Shown: in pieces, positions 33,770 through 42,054 of the stretch
Layout: each line of letters starts with the position of its first letter
Position numbering within the stretch: the first letter of the stretch is position 1
Source: W0P28-013 sp963593685
GTDB taxonomy: Bacteria; Bacteroidota; Bacteroidia; Bacteroidales; Paludibacteraceae
NCBI GenBank assembly: GCA_963593685.1
Contig: CAVBBP010000013.1
Coordinates: 1-47,558 of the forward strand
Direction: 5' to 3'
Length of the DNA stretch: 47,558 nt
The notes under the pieces: model-generated
What the model saw: the letters and a program-made list of their open reading frames with translations, nothing else
Told to the model about the DNA's origin: nothing
Databases searched by the model: none
Program-made: the position numbers and the translations under genes

Positions 33770-35404
33770 CTATTTGCGCAGAATGTCGCGGCAGCGCGCC
33801 TCGTCGCCGATGAGTTCGATGGTTTGGTGCAGCCACTGGTCGAACCGTAGGCCGTACTCCATCGCCCCTTTCTGAAAATAGTAACGCTTCACAATTTCCG
33901 CGCCGAGCAACTCCTCGATGTCGGGACGGAAGCGCACCAAATCGCGCTCAATATCGGGTTTGAGCAGGGCGGCCAGTTGCTCGATGGCGGCTTTGGCATC
34001 GTCGTAGTAGCCCTCCGTTTTGATGGTTTTCACCATCTCGTCGAGTTCGTCGGCACTCTGCAGTGTGTAGGTAAAATCGCGCTCTTTGGCGTATGCCACA
34101 AAATCGGCGTATTCATCGTCGCTCAAGGCAAAGGTGCTGGCTGGCGCAATGCTTTTGTGCGTGTTGGCAAACCGCGTGGCGTAGTCGAAAAAGATATTTT
34201 TGATGTAGAGATAGTAGGCAATGGTCAGTTCGTCGCGCCGTTTCAGTTCCACATCGGGCATGATGCCGCCGCCGTCGCGCACCTTGCGTCCGTTGGCGGT
34301 CGAAAATTCGTGTGTCAAACTGTCGGGAATGCGCTGCAAACTGCCGTTTTCGTCGCGTTTGGCATAGTCGATGGCTTGCACGCACCGACCGCTCGGAATG
34401 TAGTATTTCGCTGTCGTTACTTTCAGATAGGTGTTGTGTGGCAGGCGGCGCACATTCTGCACAAGTCCTTTGCCAAACGACCGTTCGCCCACCACCACAG
34501 CGCGATCCAAATCTTGCAACGCTCCAGCCAAAATCTCGGATGCCGAAGCCGACGAGCCATTCACCATCACCACCAGCGGCAAATTGGGGTAGAGTGGCTC
34601 GTTTTGGGTCTTGTATTCGCGGCGACTTTGCGGTTGCAGCCCTTTCATACTGACGATTGGCGTGTTTTTCGGCACAAACAGCGAGGCAATCTCTATGGCT
34701 TCCGACACCAAACCGCCGCCGTTGTTGCGCAGGTCGATAATGAGGCGCTGCATATTGCCATTTTTCGACAGGTCGGTGAGCGCATTGCGAAAATCGGCTG
34801 CCGAATTTTCGGTAAAGTCGCCAAAAGCGATGTAGCCCACGCCATCGGCCACCATGCCGTAGTACTCCACAGGCGCAATCTGTATCACTTCGCGCACAAT
34901 TTTTTTGCGCAGCGGTTTCTGTCCGTCGCGTTGCAGCGTCAGTTCCACCTCGGTACCCTGCGGACCGCGCAACATTTTGCTCACTTCGGAGGTGGTCAAG
35001 CCTTTGGCATCTTTTCCGTCGATTTTCAAAATGGTGTCGCCAGCGCGCACATCGTGGCGTTGTGCAGGTTTGCCCTCGTATGGGTCGGAAATAACCACAT
35101 AGTCGCCCTTCTGCATGATGATAGCGCCGATGCCGCCATAAGTGCCTGTGGTCATCATTTTCAGTTGCTCCTCTTCCGATTCGACATAAAATATGGTGTA
35201 CGGATCGAGTTTTTGCAACATACGGTCGATGCCCGCCTGATTTATCTTCTCGTAGTCGAAACTGTCCACATAGTTGATGACCAGTTCACGCAGCACCGCA
35301 TTGTAAATATCGGTGCATTCGGCTATTTTTTTGTAACGCTCCTGCGCCTCGACAGCCGTCGCCAGCAGTGCCAATAACGCTAAAATGATGGTCGATTTTT
35401 TCAT
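33770..35404 (-). CDS. S41 family C-terminal processing peptidase
   Basis: A 544-residue periplasmic serine protease with a signal peptide (MKKSTIILALLALLATAVEA). A PDZ domain (about residues 88-165; PAQRHDVRAGDTILKIDGKD) binds substrate C-termini. The S41 catalytic domain (about 170-365) contains LIIDLRNNGGGLVSEAIEIA, the Ser in VNGSSASASEI and the Lys in GERSFGKGLVQNV, the Ser-Lys dyad. A C-terminal helical region follows, as in Bacteroidetes CtpA/Prc forms. Possible tasks are protein quality control or maturation of exported proteins. Convergent with the hemerythrin-LuxR gene. Confidence 0.95.
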   Translation of the reverse strand: MKKSTIILALLALLATAVEAQERYKKIAECTDIYNAVLRELVINYVDSFDYEKINQAGIDRMLQKLDPYTIFYVESEEEQLKMMTTGTYGGIGAIIMQKGDYVVISDPYEGKPAQRHDVRAGDTILKIDGKDAKGLTTSEVSKMLRGPQGTEVELTLQRDGQKPLRKKIVREVIQIAPVEYYGMVADGVGYIAFGDFTENSAADFRNALTDLSKNGNMQRLIIDLRNNGGGLVSEAIEIASLFVPKNTPIVSMKGLQPQSRREYKTQNEPLYPNLPLVVMVNGSSASASEILAGALQDLDRAVVVGERSFGKGLVQNVRRLPHNTYLKVTTAKYYIPSGRCVQAIDYAKRDENGSLQRIPDSLTHEFSTANGRKVRDGGGIMPDVELKRRDELTIAYYLYIKNIFFDYATRFANTHKSIAPASTFALSDDEYADFVAYAKERDFTYTLQSADELDEMVKTIKTEGYYDDAKAAIEQLAALLKPDIERDLVRFRPDIEELLGAEIVKRYYFQKGAMEYGLRFDQWLHQTIELIGDEARCRDILRK

Positions 35405-35730
35405 AATTGTTTTTCAAAATTGCTGTCGCAATTTTTTAGTTTCTATGTTTCTATGTTTTTTCGCGCTTCGCGCTGTTTCTATGTTTTTGTTGAATTATTT
35501 AATCGTTGAATCGTTCGGACGCACGCGGTGCGTCCCTACAATTTGAAATTCTGAATTTTTGCGACAAGCGAGTGCAGAGTCAAACTCGTTTGAACTATGC
35601 CGAGCGGAGCAAAAATCAAGTAAAATTTGAAATCTGAAATTTTGAAATTGCGGCTTTGCCGCATCACTCCTCACTCCTAATTCCTCATTCCTAACTCAAA
35701 AACCACTTCTCACTGCTCACTTCTAACTTC
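35405..35730. repeat. Mosaic intergenic repeat between S41 and TerB-DnaJ genes
   Basis: Minus polarity: AAAATTGC-TGT-CGCAATTTT hairpin, (TTTCTATG)n with a CGCGCTTCGCGC hairpin, GGACGCACGCGGTGCGTCC, GCGACAAGCGAGTGCAGAG / AAACTCGTTTGAACT / GCCGAGCGGAG (35558-35617), (TTTGAAAT)n, GCGGCTTTGCCGC, (CTCACTCCTAATTC)n and (CACTTCTCACTGCT)n next to the TerB-DnaJ stop. No gene is seen. Confidence 0.8.
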
Positions 35731-36498
35731 TCACTTTATTCCCCGCTGTTTTTTAATCTCTTCGTAGGCTTCGTGCACTTTGCGGAATTTTTCGGCGGCA
35801 CTTTTGGCTACCTCTTCGCCCAGCGTGCTTACGCGGTCGGGGTGATATTTCATCGCCATTTTGCGGTAGGCTTTTTTCACTTCGTCGTCGGTGGCGTTGG
35901 GCGCAATTTCGAGCACTTTGTACGCCCAATCGGGATTTTTTCCGATGCCAAACATCGCCTTTATCGAGTCGGTGTCGGCGCGCGAAACGCCTATCTGTGC
36001 GGCAATTTTTTCCAAAAGCGCCAGTTCGGCGTGGTTGCACATACCGTCGGCGTAGGCAATGTCGAAAAGCATGTGCAGCAGTTCGCGGCGCGCGGCGGCG
36101 GTCATGCGCTGGCGCACTTGGTAGGTAACCTGCTCCACAGGAAAATCTTGCTGCAAAATCTGTCGCAGCAACTGCAGCGCTTCGAGGGCGGTGTCGTCGT
36201 CGAACAGGCGGCGCAGGTGCGTTTTCACCATGTTCAGTTCCGACTTTTTCACTGCGCCGTCGGCTTTCATCACGGCCGCTTGCAGCACCAGCAGTGCCAT
36301 CACAAAGTCGTTGCTTGTGGTCTGCTGCTTGCCGTAGTGCGGCTCGCTTTGTGCCGTGCCGTCGCTCTCGATGCGGCGACTGTAGTCGGTAGTTTTGCCG
36401 CCCAACGCCGACGCAATGGCCACTGCAATAATCGCACCTATCGGACCGCCCAACGCCCAACCAATGCTGCCTGCCAAAATTTTACTGAAAAGTCCCAT
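35731..36498 (-). CDS. TerB-like/DnaJ (DjlA-like) co-chaperone
   Basis: A 255-residue protein. A glycine-rich hydrophobic N-terminus (GSIGWALGGPIGAIIAVAIA) may anchor it in a membrane. A TerB-like all-helical domain spans about 55-165 (VMKADGAVKKSELNMVKTHL, DIAYADGMCNHAELALLEKI). A C-terminal J domain (about 185-250) contains YRKMAMKYHPDRV with the HPD motif that stimulates DnaK. This order is that of DjlA-type co-chaperones. The ATG at 36498 is preferred to a TTG 6 nt earlier. A TATCTTTG box lies upstream on the minus strand at 36531-36538. Confidence 0.9.
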   Translation of the reverse strand: MGLFSKILAGSIGWALGGPIGAIIAVAIASALGGKTTDYSRRIESDGTAQSEPHYGKQQTTSNDFVMALLVLQAAVMKADGAVKKSELNMVKTHLRRLFDDDTALEALQLLRQILQQDFPVEQVTYQVRQRMTAAARRELLHMLFDIAYADGMCNHAELALLEKIAAQIGVSRADTDSIKAMFGIGKNPDWAYKVLEIAPNATDDEVKKAYRKMAMKYHPDRVSTLGEEVAKSAAEKFRKVHEAYEEIKKQRGIK

Positions 36499-36530
36499 GT
36501 CCAACTATTCGTTCCTTTCGATTCAAACTA

Positions 36531-36538
36531 CAAAGATA
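36531..36538 (-). promoter_or_regulatory. -7 box for the TerB-DnaJ gene
   Basis: The minus strand reads TATCTTTG, 32 nt upstream of the ATG at 36498. A TTG lies 15 nt further up, somewhat closer than usual. Confidence 0.5.
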
Positions 36539-36599
36539 GTAAAAAAATCACCACAAGGGATCTCTATAAATTATTACGAGAAAAGTGAAGATTTTTTTG

Positions 36600-37111
36600 A
36601 ATAAAGAGTAAGGAATAAAGACAAAAGACTTTTTAATTACCCAATCACCTAATTTCCAATTATTTAATTAAAAACTCGGAGGTGTTTCGGAATGCGAGAC
36701 GGCATTGGGCGGCGAGTGTCAAAAATCAGGTTTTGTATTTCGAAAAAGCGTCATCACTGTTTGAGCAACGCGAGTTTGATGACGCCGAAACCCAAACCGC
36801 CAATTTTTGGCAACGCTCGCGCCCCTGCCGCGACTTTTCTTTAATTCTTGATTTTGCTCACGCTCGGCAAATCGAAAACTCGTTTTCGTTTGCGCTCGCT
36901 TAATCGCAAAATTGGTTCGTTTCTTTTGGTCGTCAAAAGAAATGAACGAAAAAAAAACGAAAAAAACTTACTTGCAAAACTTGAGTAAAAAACACAACAA
37001 AACAATCTATGGAAATCGCTACAAATTTGCTGCCAAACTCGACTTTTGGGCTTTAGGCGGCGTTGTGGATAACTTTTTTGCCAAAAAATTCGTGCAACAA
37101 GAATAAATCAC
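36600..37111. repeat. Gene-free region with hairpins and one half of a 48-nt inverted repeat pair
   Basis: 36600-36676 holds the GAATAAAGAGTAAGGAATAA and AT-rich modules. 36677-36901 is GC-richer and unlike the other gaps: a 9-bp hairpin GCGTCATCA (36748-36756) / TGATGACGC (36777-36785), and a segment with CTCACGCTCGGCAAATCG and GTTTGCGCTCGCTTAATCG. 36902-36949 is a 48-nt unit with an inner hairpin (GTTCGTTTCTTTTG / CAAAAGAAATGAAC) that recurs inverted at 47511-47558. Short ORFs here have no family features. Confidence 0.7.
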
Positions 37112-37119
37112 TACATTTG
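37112..37119 (+). promoter_or_regulatory. -7 box for coaC
   Basis: TACATTTG lies 32 nt before the coaC ATG at 37152, in a short AT-rich non-repeat leader. A matching TTG at the usual spacing is not seen. Confidence 0.5.
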
Positions 37120-37151
37120 TAGTTTATAAGAAACTTAAAATCGACCGAAAA

Positions 37152-37691
37152 ATGTTGCAAGGAAAACACATTTTATTGGGAATTTCGGGCGGAATAGCGG
37201 CCTATAAATGTCCCGAACTTATTCGCCAACTGCTGGCCGAAGGTGCCGAAGTGCGCGTGGTTTGCACGCACAATGCGCTCCATTTTGTTACAGAAGTTAC
37301 GCTGCAAACGCTTTCGCGCAACAAGGTTTATAGCGAGGTGTTCGAGCCTGTGCATGCGTTCAACCCCGAGCATGTGTCGCACGCCGACTGGGCCGATGCG
37401 CTGCTTGTGGCACCTGCCACTGCCAATGTCATCGGCAAGTTTGCCAACGGCATTGCCGACGATGCGCTCACAACCACATTTTTGGCGTTCGACAAGCCCG
37501 TATTCATCGCGCCAGCCATGAACGACAAGATGTACGAACACCCGATTGTGCAGCGCAACATACGCGAACTGCGCGCCATCGATGTGCAGTTTATCGAGCC
37601 TGCCTACGGCGAATTGGCGTGCGGCAGCGTGGGCAAAGGACGCATGGAGGAACCCGAAAACATCGTCGCCTTCCTCGAAGCGGCGTTGTAG
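37152..37691 (+). CDS. coaC: Phosphopantothenoylcysteine decarboxylase (CoaC half of CoaBC)
   Basis: A 179-residue flavoprotein that decarboxylates phosphopantothenoylcysteine in coenzyme A synthesis. It has the HFCD family features: ISGGIAAYKCPELIRQL at the start, the His in VSHADWADALLVAPATANVI, the PxMNxxM motif in APAMNDKMYEHP and the substrate loop ELACGSVGKGRMEEP. It ends at about residue 179, where the bifunctional CoaBC protein usual in bacteria would go on into the ligase domain. That domain is found as a separate ORF 528 nt downstream (38220), with an inserted gene in between. Confidence 0.92.
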   Translation: MLQGKHILLGISGGIAAYKCPELIRQLLAEGAEVRVVCTHNALHFVTEVTLQTLSRNKVYSEVFEPVHAFNPEHVSHADWADALLVAPATANVIGKFANGIADDALTTTFLAFDKPVFIAPAMNDKMYEHPIVQRNIRELRAIDVQFIEPAYGELACGSVGKGRMEEPENIVAFLEAAL

Positions 37692-37777
37692 TGGAGTCGT
37701 TGATGAGTTGAAAAGTTGATGAGTTTAACGCATCAATGAAAGTCGGTGAGAAAAAAACAAATTTCAAATTTCAAATT
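37692..37777. repeat. Left flank of the insertion in coaBC
   Basis: Carries (GTTGATGAGTTGAAAA)n and GTTTAACGCATCAATGAAAG, i.e. the 5'-leader modules in minus polarity although the genes are on the plus strand. It then ends in AAATTTCAAATTTCAAATT (37759-37777) directly before the ATG of the inserted gene. The last 19 nt pair with 38183-38199 on the other side of the insert. Confidence 0.8.
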
Positions 37778-38176
37778 ATGCCGAGAATACAGCGTTTCGA
37801 GGATTTGGGAGTGTGGCAACGAGCGCGTTCGCTGTGCAATGATATTTTCAATACAACTGGAAAGTTTGGCAAAGATTATCGATTTATTTCGCAAATCACG
37901 GCTGCGGCTGGCTCAATAATGGACAATATCGCCGAGGGATTCGAACGCGATGGTCGTAAAGAGTTTGTACAATTTCTGTTTATTGCAAAAGGCTCGTGCG
38001 GCGAAGTACGCAGCCAAATTATTCGAGCATTCGATTTTGGCTACATCGACCAAACAGATTTTGAACATTTACACAATCAAGCCAAACAACTATCGAGTGA
38101 AATCTCTGGGTTTATCAATTACCTGCGTAACACCAATTATTCGGGAACAAAATTCAAACCCGCTGCCCCCAATTAA
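37778..38176 (+). CDS. Four-helix-bundle protein (23S rRNA intervening-sequence family)
   Basis: A 132-residue helical protein of the S23/IVP family. It starts MPRIQRFEDLGVWQRARSLC and has the signature region DNIAEGFERDGRKEFVQFLF and SCGEVRSQIIRAFDFGYI. Proteins of this family are coded inside intervening sequences of 23S rRNA and elsewhere in Bacteroidetes, and are related in fold to the Avd accessory protein of diversity-generating retroelements; their function is not settled. The upstream in-frame start at 37736 lies in repeat sequence and is rejected. The ORF is enclosed by inverted octamer repeats and sits between the two halves of coaBC. Confidence 0.9.
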   Translation: MPRIQRFEDLGVWQRARSLCNDIFNTTGKFGKDYRFISQITAAAGSIMDNIAEGFERDGRKEFVQFLFIAKGSCGEVRSQIIRAFDFGYIDQTDFEHLHNQAKQLSSEISGFINYLRNTNYSGTKFKPAAPN

Positions 38177-38219
38177 TCCGACAATTTGAAATTTGAAATC
38201 TGAAATTTGAAATTTTGAA
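38177..38219. repeat. Right flank of the insertion in coaBC
   Basis: AATTTGAAATTTGAAAT (38183-38199) is the reverse complement of the left flank octamers (17 nt without mismatch). More octamers (CTGAAATTTGAAATTTTGAA) run up to the GTG start of coaB. In RNA the two flanks could form a stem with the IVP gene in the loop. Confidence 0.85.
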
Positions 38220-38864
38220 GTGCTAACGAAAAAACGCATACTAATAACGGCGGGACCGACTTATGAGCGCATCGATCCGGTGCGATTTATTGGCAACTAT
38301 TCGTCGGGAAAAATGGGCTTTGCTTTGGCGTGCGCCTGTGCCGATGCGGGTGCCGATGTGGTGCTGATTTCGGGGCCAGTACAGCAACAAATCGACCATC
38401 GGCGCGTTAAGCGTATAGATGTGGAGTCGGCGGAGCAGATGTACGAGGCCGCTATGCACTACTTTCCGCAGTGCGACGGTGCGGTGTTGTGCGCCGCCGT
38501 GGCCGATTTCACGCCAGTGGCGGTGGCAAGCGAGAAAATCAAGCGGAAAGGCGACAATCTGCTCATCGAACTGCGCCCGACACGCGACATAGCGGCGGCA
38601 CTCGGCAGTCGGAAACGCACCGACCAGTTTTTGGTGGGCTTTGCGCTCGAAACGCACGACGAAGAGGCGCACGCACGCAAAAAAATGCAACGCAAAAACT
38701 TCGATTTTATCGTGCTGAACTCGCTGGCCGATGACAAAGCAGGTTTCGGCTACGACACAAATAAAATAACAATTTTGAAAGCCTCGGGCGAAAAACTGGC
38801 CTTCCCACTGAAGCCCAAAACCGAAGTGGCGGCCGACATCGTGGCAGAATTGGAACGACTATGA
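38220..38864 (+). CDS. coaB: Phosphopantothenate-cysteine ligase (CoaB half of CoaBC)
   Basis: A 214-residue protein that joins cysteine to phosphopantothenate using CTP. It has the typical start ILITAGPTYERIDPVRFIGN, YSSGKMGFALA, the loop AAVADFTPVA, the KxKK-like KIKRKGDNLLIEL, LVGFALETHD and the Asn-rich FDFIVLNSLADDKAGFG. This equals the C-terminal domain of CoaBC. The only usable start is the GTG at 38220, directly at the end of the octamer repeats. The gene overlaps the next by 4 nt (ATGA). The separation from coaC by an insert is described under findings. Confidence 0.92.
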   Translation: MLTKKRILITAGPTYERIDPVRFIGNYSSGKMGFALACACADAGADVVLISGPVQQQIDHRRVKRIDVESAEQMYEAAMHYFPQCDGAVLCAAVADFTPVAVASEKIKRKGDNLLIELRPTRDIAAALGSRKRTDQFLVGFALETHDEEAHARKKMQRKNFDFIVLNSLADDKAGFGYDTNKITILKASGEKLAFPLKPKTEVAADIVAELERL

Positions 38865-39763
38865 AAAAGATATTGACAGCACTGCTCGCACTCTGCACAC
38901 TGCCGCTGGCGGCGCAAGAGTTGAAATGCAGCGTAACGGTTAACACATCGCAACTGCAAGGCACCAACAAACAGGTGTTCGAAACGCTGCAATCGGCGTT
39001 GAACGAGTTTATGAACAGCCACCACTGGACCGATTTGGTCTATGGCACCAACGAGCGCATCGATTGCAGTTTTCTGTTCAATGTAACGGCCTACACCGAC
39101 GACGCTTTCACCACAAGCCTGCAAATTCAGGCGCGACGGCCTGTTTATGGCACATCGTACACCACGCCGCTCTTCAATTTCAAGGACAACAGCGTCAATT
39201 TTTCGTATGTCGAATTCGACCCTATCGAGGTGAATAACAACACTTTCGAGAACAATTTGACCGCAGTTTTGGCCTATTACGCCTACATCATCATCGGGCT
39301 GGATTTGGATTCGTACAGCAAATTGGGCGGCACAGCGGCATTTCAGACAGCCGAGCAGATTGTGAGCCTGTCGCAGAGCCGCTCCGATGCCGAAGGGAAC
39401 GGCTGGAAGGCTTTCGACGACGACAAAAATCGTTACGCGCTGATAAACAACCTGATGGACGAGCGTTTTCGCAAATTCCGCGAGTATTTTTACGAGTATC
39501 ATCGCTTGGCGTTGGACAATATGGCCACAAATGTGGACAATGGGCGCGCGCGCATTGCGTCGGGACTGCCTGTGTTGCGCGAGATAAACCGACTTTATCC
39601 CAGTTCCATCGCCATCATGTCGTTTCTCGACGCCAAAAACGATGAACTGATAAGCCTTTTTTCGTCGCAAAAAGCCCCCGCCCAACAACGCACCGAAGTT
39701 TACAATGTGCTGATGGACATCAACCCCGCACTCGGCACACGCTACGAAGCCATAAAACCGTAA
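38861..39763 (+). CDS. porD: DUF4835 family protein, PorD-like T9SS component
   Basis: A 300-residue exported protein with a signal peptide (MKKILTALLALCTLPLAAQE). Family features include LKCSVTVNTSQLQGTNKQVF, the central region with PVYGTSYTTPLFNFKDNSVNF, and LDLDSYSKLGGTAAFQTAEQIV. DUF4835 proteins are named PorD in type IX secretion systems of flavobacteria, and the order coaBC - DUF4835 - recN is common in Bacteroidota. The name is taken from this family link. The presence of several T9SS cargo genes in this window fits it. The gene is coupled to coaB by an ATGA overlap. Confidence 0.85.
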   Translation: MKKILTALLALCTLPLAAQELKCSVTVNTSQLQGTNKQVFETLQSALNEFMNSHHWTDLVYGTNERIDCSFLFNVTAYTDDAFTTSLQIQARRPVYGTSYTTPLFNFKDNSVNFSYVEFDPIEVNNNTFENNLTAVLAYYAYIIIGLDLDSYSKLGGTAAFQTAEQIVSLSQSRSDAEGNGWKAFDDDKNRYALINNLMDERFRKFREYFYEYHRLALDNMATNVDNGRARIASGLPVLREINRLYPSSIAIMSFLDAKNDELISLFSSQKAPAQQRTEVYNVLMDINPALGTRYEAIKP

Positions 39764-39998
39764 AATTAGTGAGAAAGTGTAAAAGTGAGAAAGTGAGAAA
39801 GTTTGAAAGTAGGGACGCGGCATGCCACGCCCGAAAGGTTATAGGTGAAAGGTTATAGTTTATAGACCAAGACGAAGACTAAGACCAAAGGCTTTTCCCC
39901 CTATCGGGGGAAACGGGAAAGGGGGCTATAACCAAAAACCATCACCAATGCGTTAAACTCATCAACTCATCAACTTATCAACTCATCAACTTTTTACT
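39764..39998. repeat. Mosaic intergenic repeat before recN
   Basis: Plus polarity: (GAGAAAGT)n with GGGACGCGGCATGCCACGCCC, GGTTATAGGTGAAAGGTTAT, GACGAAGACTAAGACC, GGCTTTTCCCCCTATCGGGG / AAACGGGAAAGGGGGC, CATCACCAATGCG-TTAAACTC and (ATCAACTC)n, then TTTTTACT and the ATG. No gene is seen. Confidence 0.82.
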
Positions 39999-41684
39999 AT
40001 GCTAAAACATATCGAAATACGAAATTATGCGCTGATAGAACATTTCGACATCGATTTCGATGGCGGTTTGTCGGTGATTACGGGCGAAACGGGCGCTGGC
40101 AAGTCTATCATGATGGGGGCGTTGGCGTTGGTGCTGGGGCAGCGCGCCGACACGAAAGTGATACAGCAGGGCAAAAGCAAATGCGTGGTCGAAGCCGTGT
40201 TCGACATCGCTGCGTTGGCGTTGCAGCCGCTTTTTGAACGGCTCGATGTGGACTACACCGACGAGTGCATTTTGCGCCGCGAGGTGCTCGACAGCGGCAA
40301 ATCGCGTGCTTTTGTGAACGATACGCCTGTGAATTTGCAGCAGTTGCGCGACATCAGCGTTCGCTTGGTCGATATTCATTCGCAGCACGAAAATCTGCTG
40401 CTCGGCGAGAACGCTTTCCAACTCGGCGTGGTCGATGCCATGGCCGAATCGCAGCACGAATTGGCCGATTATCGCCACAAATACAAACTTTACAAAGAGG
40501 TCGAACGGCGATTGGCCGACTTGCAGCAAACTGCCGAACAGTGGCGGTCGGAGCGCGATTATGCGCAGTTTCAGTTCGACCAGTTGGCGGCGTTGGCACT
40601 GACCGATGGCGAGCAGGAGTTGCTCGAAGCCGAACTAGAGGCGATGAACCACAGCGAAGAGGTGAAAACGGCGTTGGCGGCGGCGTTGGCGAACCTCTCC
40701 GACGAGGCGGCGGGCGTGCAGATACGCCTGAAAGATACGCTTTCGGCCTTGCGGCGAATCACGCGCTTTTTGCCGACAAATGCCGATTACGAGCAGCGCG
40801 TCGAGAGTGCGTTGGTCGATTTGAACGACATCGCTTCCGAACTCGAAAACCGCCTGAACGACACCGATTTCGACCCGCAACGCAAGGAGTTTGTCGAAAG
40901 TCGGCTCGACCAAATTTACACGCTGCAACAGAAACACCGCGTGCGCACAGTGGCGGAGTTGTTGCACCTGCAAGCCGATTTCGAGGCGAAACTCTCGCGC
41001 ATCGATGGCTTCGATTTTGAATTGGAACAACTGACGCAGCAAAAAACGCAGGCGCAAGCCGATTTGAGCCGTGCAGCCGAGGTTTTGTCGCACAAGCGGG
41101 CGAGCGTGCAGACACTGTTGGAGAGCGAGGTGTCGCGCCAACTGGTGCAACTGGGTATGCCCAACGCCAATTTTGTGGTGCGCATTACCACTGCCGATGG
41201 CTTTTTGCCGATGGGTACCGATGTGGTCGAATTTCTCTTTTCGGCCAACAAAAATCATGCGCCTCAAACCATTGCACAGACGGCTTCGGGCGGCGAATTG
41301 TCGCGTTTGATGCTGGTAATCAAAGCCTTGATGGCCAGTCGCACGCAGTTGCCCACCATCGTGTTCGACGAGATAGACACGGGCGTTTCGGGCGAGGTAG
41401 CGTACCGTATGGGCTTGATAATGAGCAAGATGGCGCAATCGATGCAGGTCATCGCCATCACGCACCTGCCGCAGATAGCCGCCAAAGGCACAGCGCACTA
41501 CCGCGTGTTCAAGCACGACACCGCCGATGCCACTGTTACCGACATCGTGCGCCTGTCGCCCACCGAACGCATACACGAAATCGCCGAAATGTTGAGCGGC
41601 AAAAATCCCTCGGAAGCCGCCATCGAAAACGCAAAAGAACTGCTTGAAAAAGTGAGCAGTGAGCAGTTAGTAGTGAGAAGTTAG
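39999..41684 (+). CDS. recN: DNA repair protein RecN
   Basis: A 561-residue SMC-like ATPase for double-strand break repair. The N-terminal half has Walker A VITGETGAGKSIMMGAL (about residues 26-42) and the Q-loop region. Coiled coils span about 150-380 (ELADYRHKYKLYKEVERRL, QQKTQAQADLSRAAEVLSHK). The C-terminal ATPase half has the ABC signature TASGGELSRLMLVIKAL and Walker B PTIVFDEIDTGVSG. The last dozen residues (VSSEQLVVRS-stop) are coded by the repeat (GTGAGCAGTGAGCAGTTAG)n and form an unusual tail past the normal end. Confidence 0.96.
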   Translation: MLKHIEIRNYALIEHFDIDFDGGLSVITGETGAGKSIMMGALALVLGQRADTKVIQQGKSKCVVEAVFDIAALALQPLFERLDVDYTDECILRREVLDSGKSRAFVNDTPVNLQQLRDISVRLVDIHSQHENLLLGENAFQLGVVDAMAESQHELADYRHKYKLYKEVERRLADLQQTAEQWRSERDYAQFQFDQLAALALTDGEQELLEAELEAMNHSEEVKTALAAALANLSDEAAGVQIRLKDTLSALRRITRFLPTNADYEQRVESALVDLNDIASELENRLNDTDFDPQRKEFVESRLDQIYTLQQKHRVRTVAELLHLQADFEAKLSRIDGFDFELEQLTQQKTQAQADLSRAAEVLSHKRASVQTLLESEVSRQLVQLGMPNANFVVRITTADGFLPMGTDVVEFLFSANKNHAPQTIAQTASGGELSRLMLVIKALMASRTQLPTIVFDEIDTGVSGEVAYRMGLIMSKMAQSMQVIAITHLPQIAAKGTAHYRVFKHDTADATVTDIVRLSPTERIHEIAEMLSGKNPSEAAIENAKELLEKVSSEQLVVRS

Positions 41685-41950
41685 AAGTGAGTAGTGAATT
41701 TGAATTAGGAGTGAGGAATTTTTTAGTTTGAAAGTGTAAAAGTGTGAAAGTAGGGACGCGGCATGCCACGTCCGACGAATAAAGAGTAAGGACAAAAGAG
41801 TAAGGACAAAAGACGAAATTATTTGAAGATTTGAAAATTTGAAAATTTGAAGATTGCGGCTTTCTTGATTCCGAAAACCTGAAACTTGAAACTTGAAACA
41901 ACGCGAAGCGCAACCTGAAACCAGAAATTTAGAAATTAGAAATCCCCTTA
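41685..41950. repeat. Mosaic intergenic repeat after recN
   Basis: Starts within the recN reading frame with (GTGAGCAGTTAGTA)n, then TTAGGAGTGAGGAATTTTTT, (GAAAGTGTAAAAGT)n, GGGACGCGGCATGCCACGTCC, GAATAAAGAGTAAGGAC, (ATTTGAAG)n, GATTGCGGC and (CTTGAAACTTGAAAC)n with GCGAAGCGC and (AGAAATTTAG)n. It ends before the non-repeat promoter region. No gene is seen. Confidence 0.8.
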
Positions 41951-41987
41951 AAAAAAATAGGCAGAAAAAAGTTTTTCAAAAATACGC

Positions 41988-42018
41988 TTGCTTTTTCAAA
42001 ATAATTTGCGTATCTTTG
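41988..42018 (+). promoter_or_regulatory. Promoter of the PKD-like T9SS cargo gene
   Basis: TTG at 41988-41990, a 20-nt spacer and TATCTTTG at 42011-42018 match the Bacteroidota consensus fully, 36 nt before the ATG at 42055. Confidence 0.72.
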
Positions 42019-42054
42019 CGGTGTTAAAAAACACTTTAATTTAATTTTTGCATT

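Noticed and set aside
33977..35377. 466-codon plus-strand frame opposite the S41 protease
   Set aside because: Antisense shadow; composition is His/Val/Gly-rich without any domain.
36912..37106. 64-codon plus-strand ORF ahead of coaC
   Set aside because: It starts inside the 48-nt repeat unit and has no family features; the nearby promoter lies after it.
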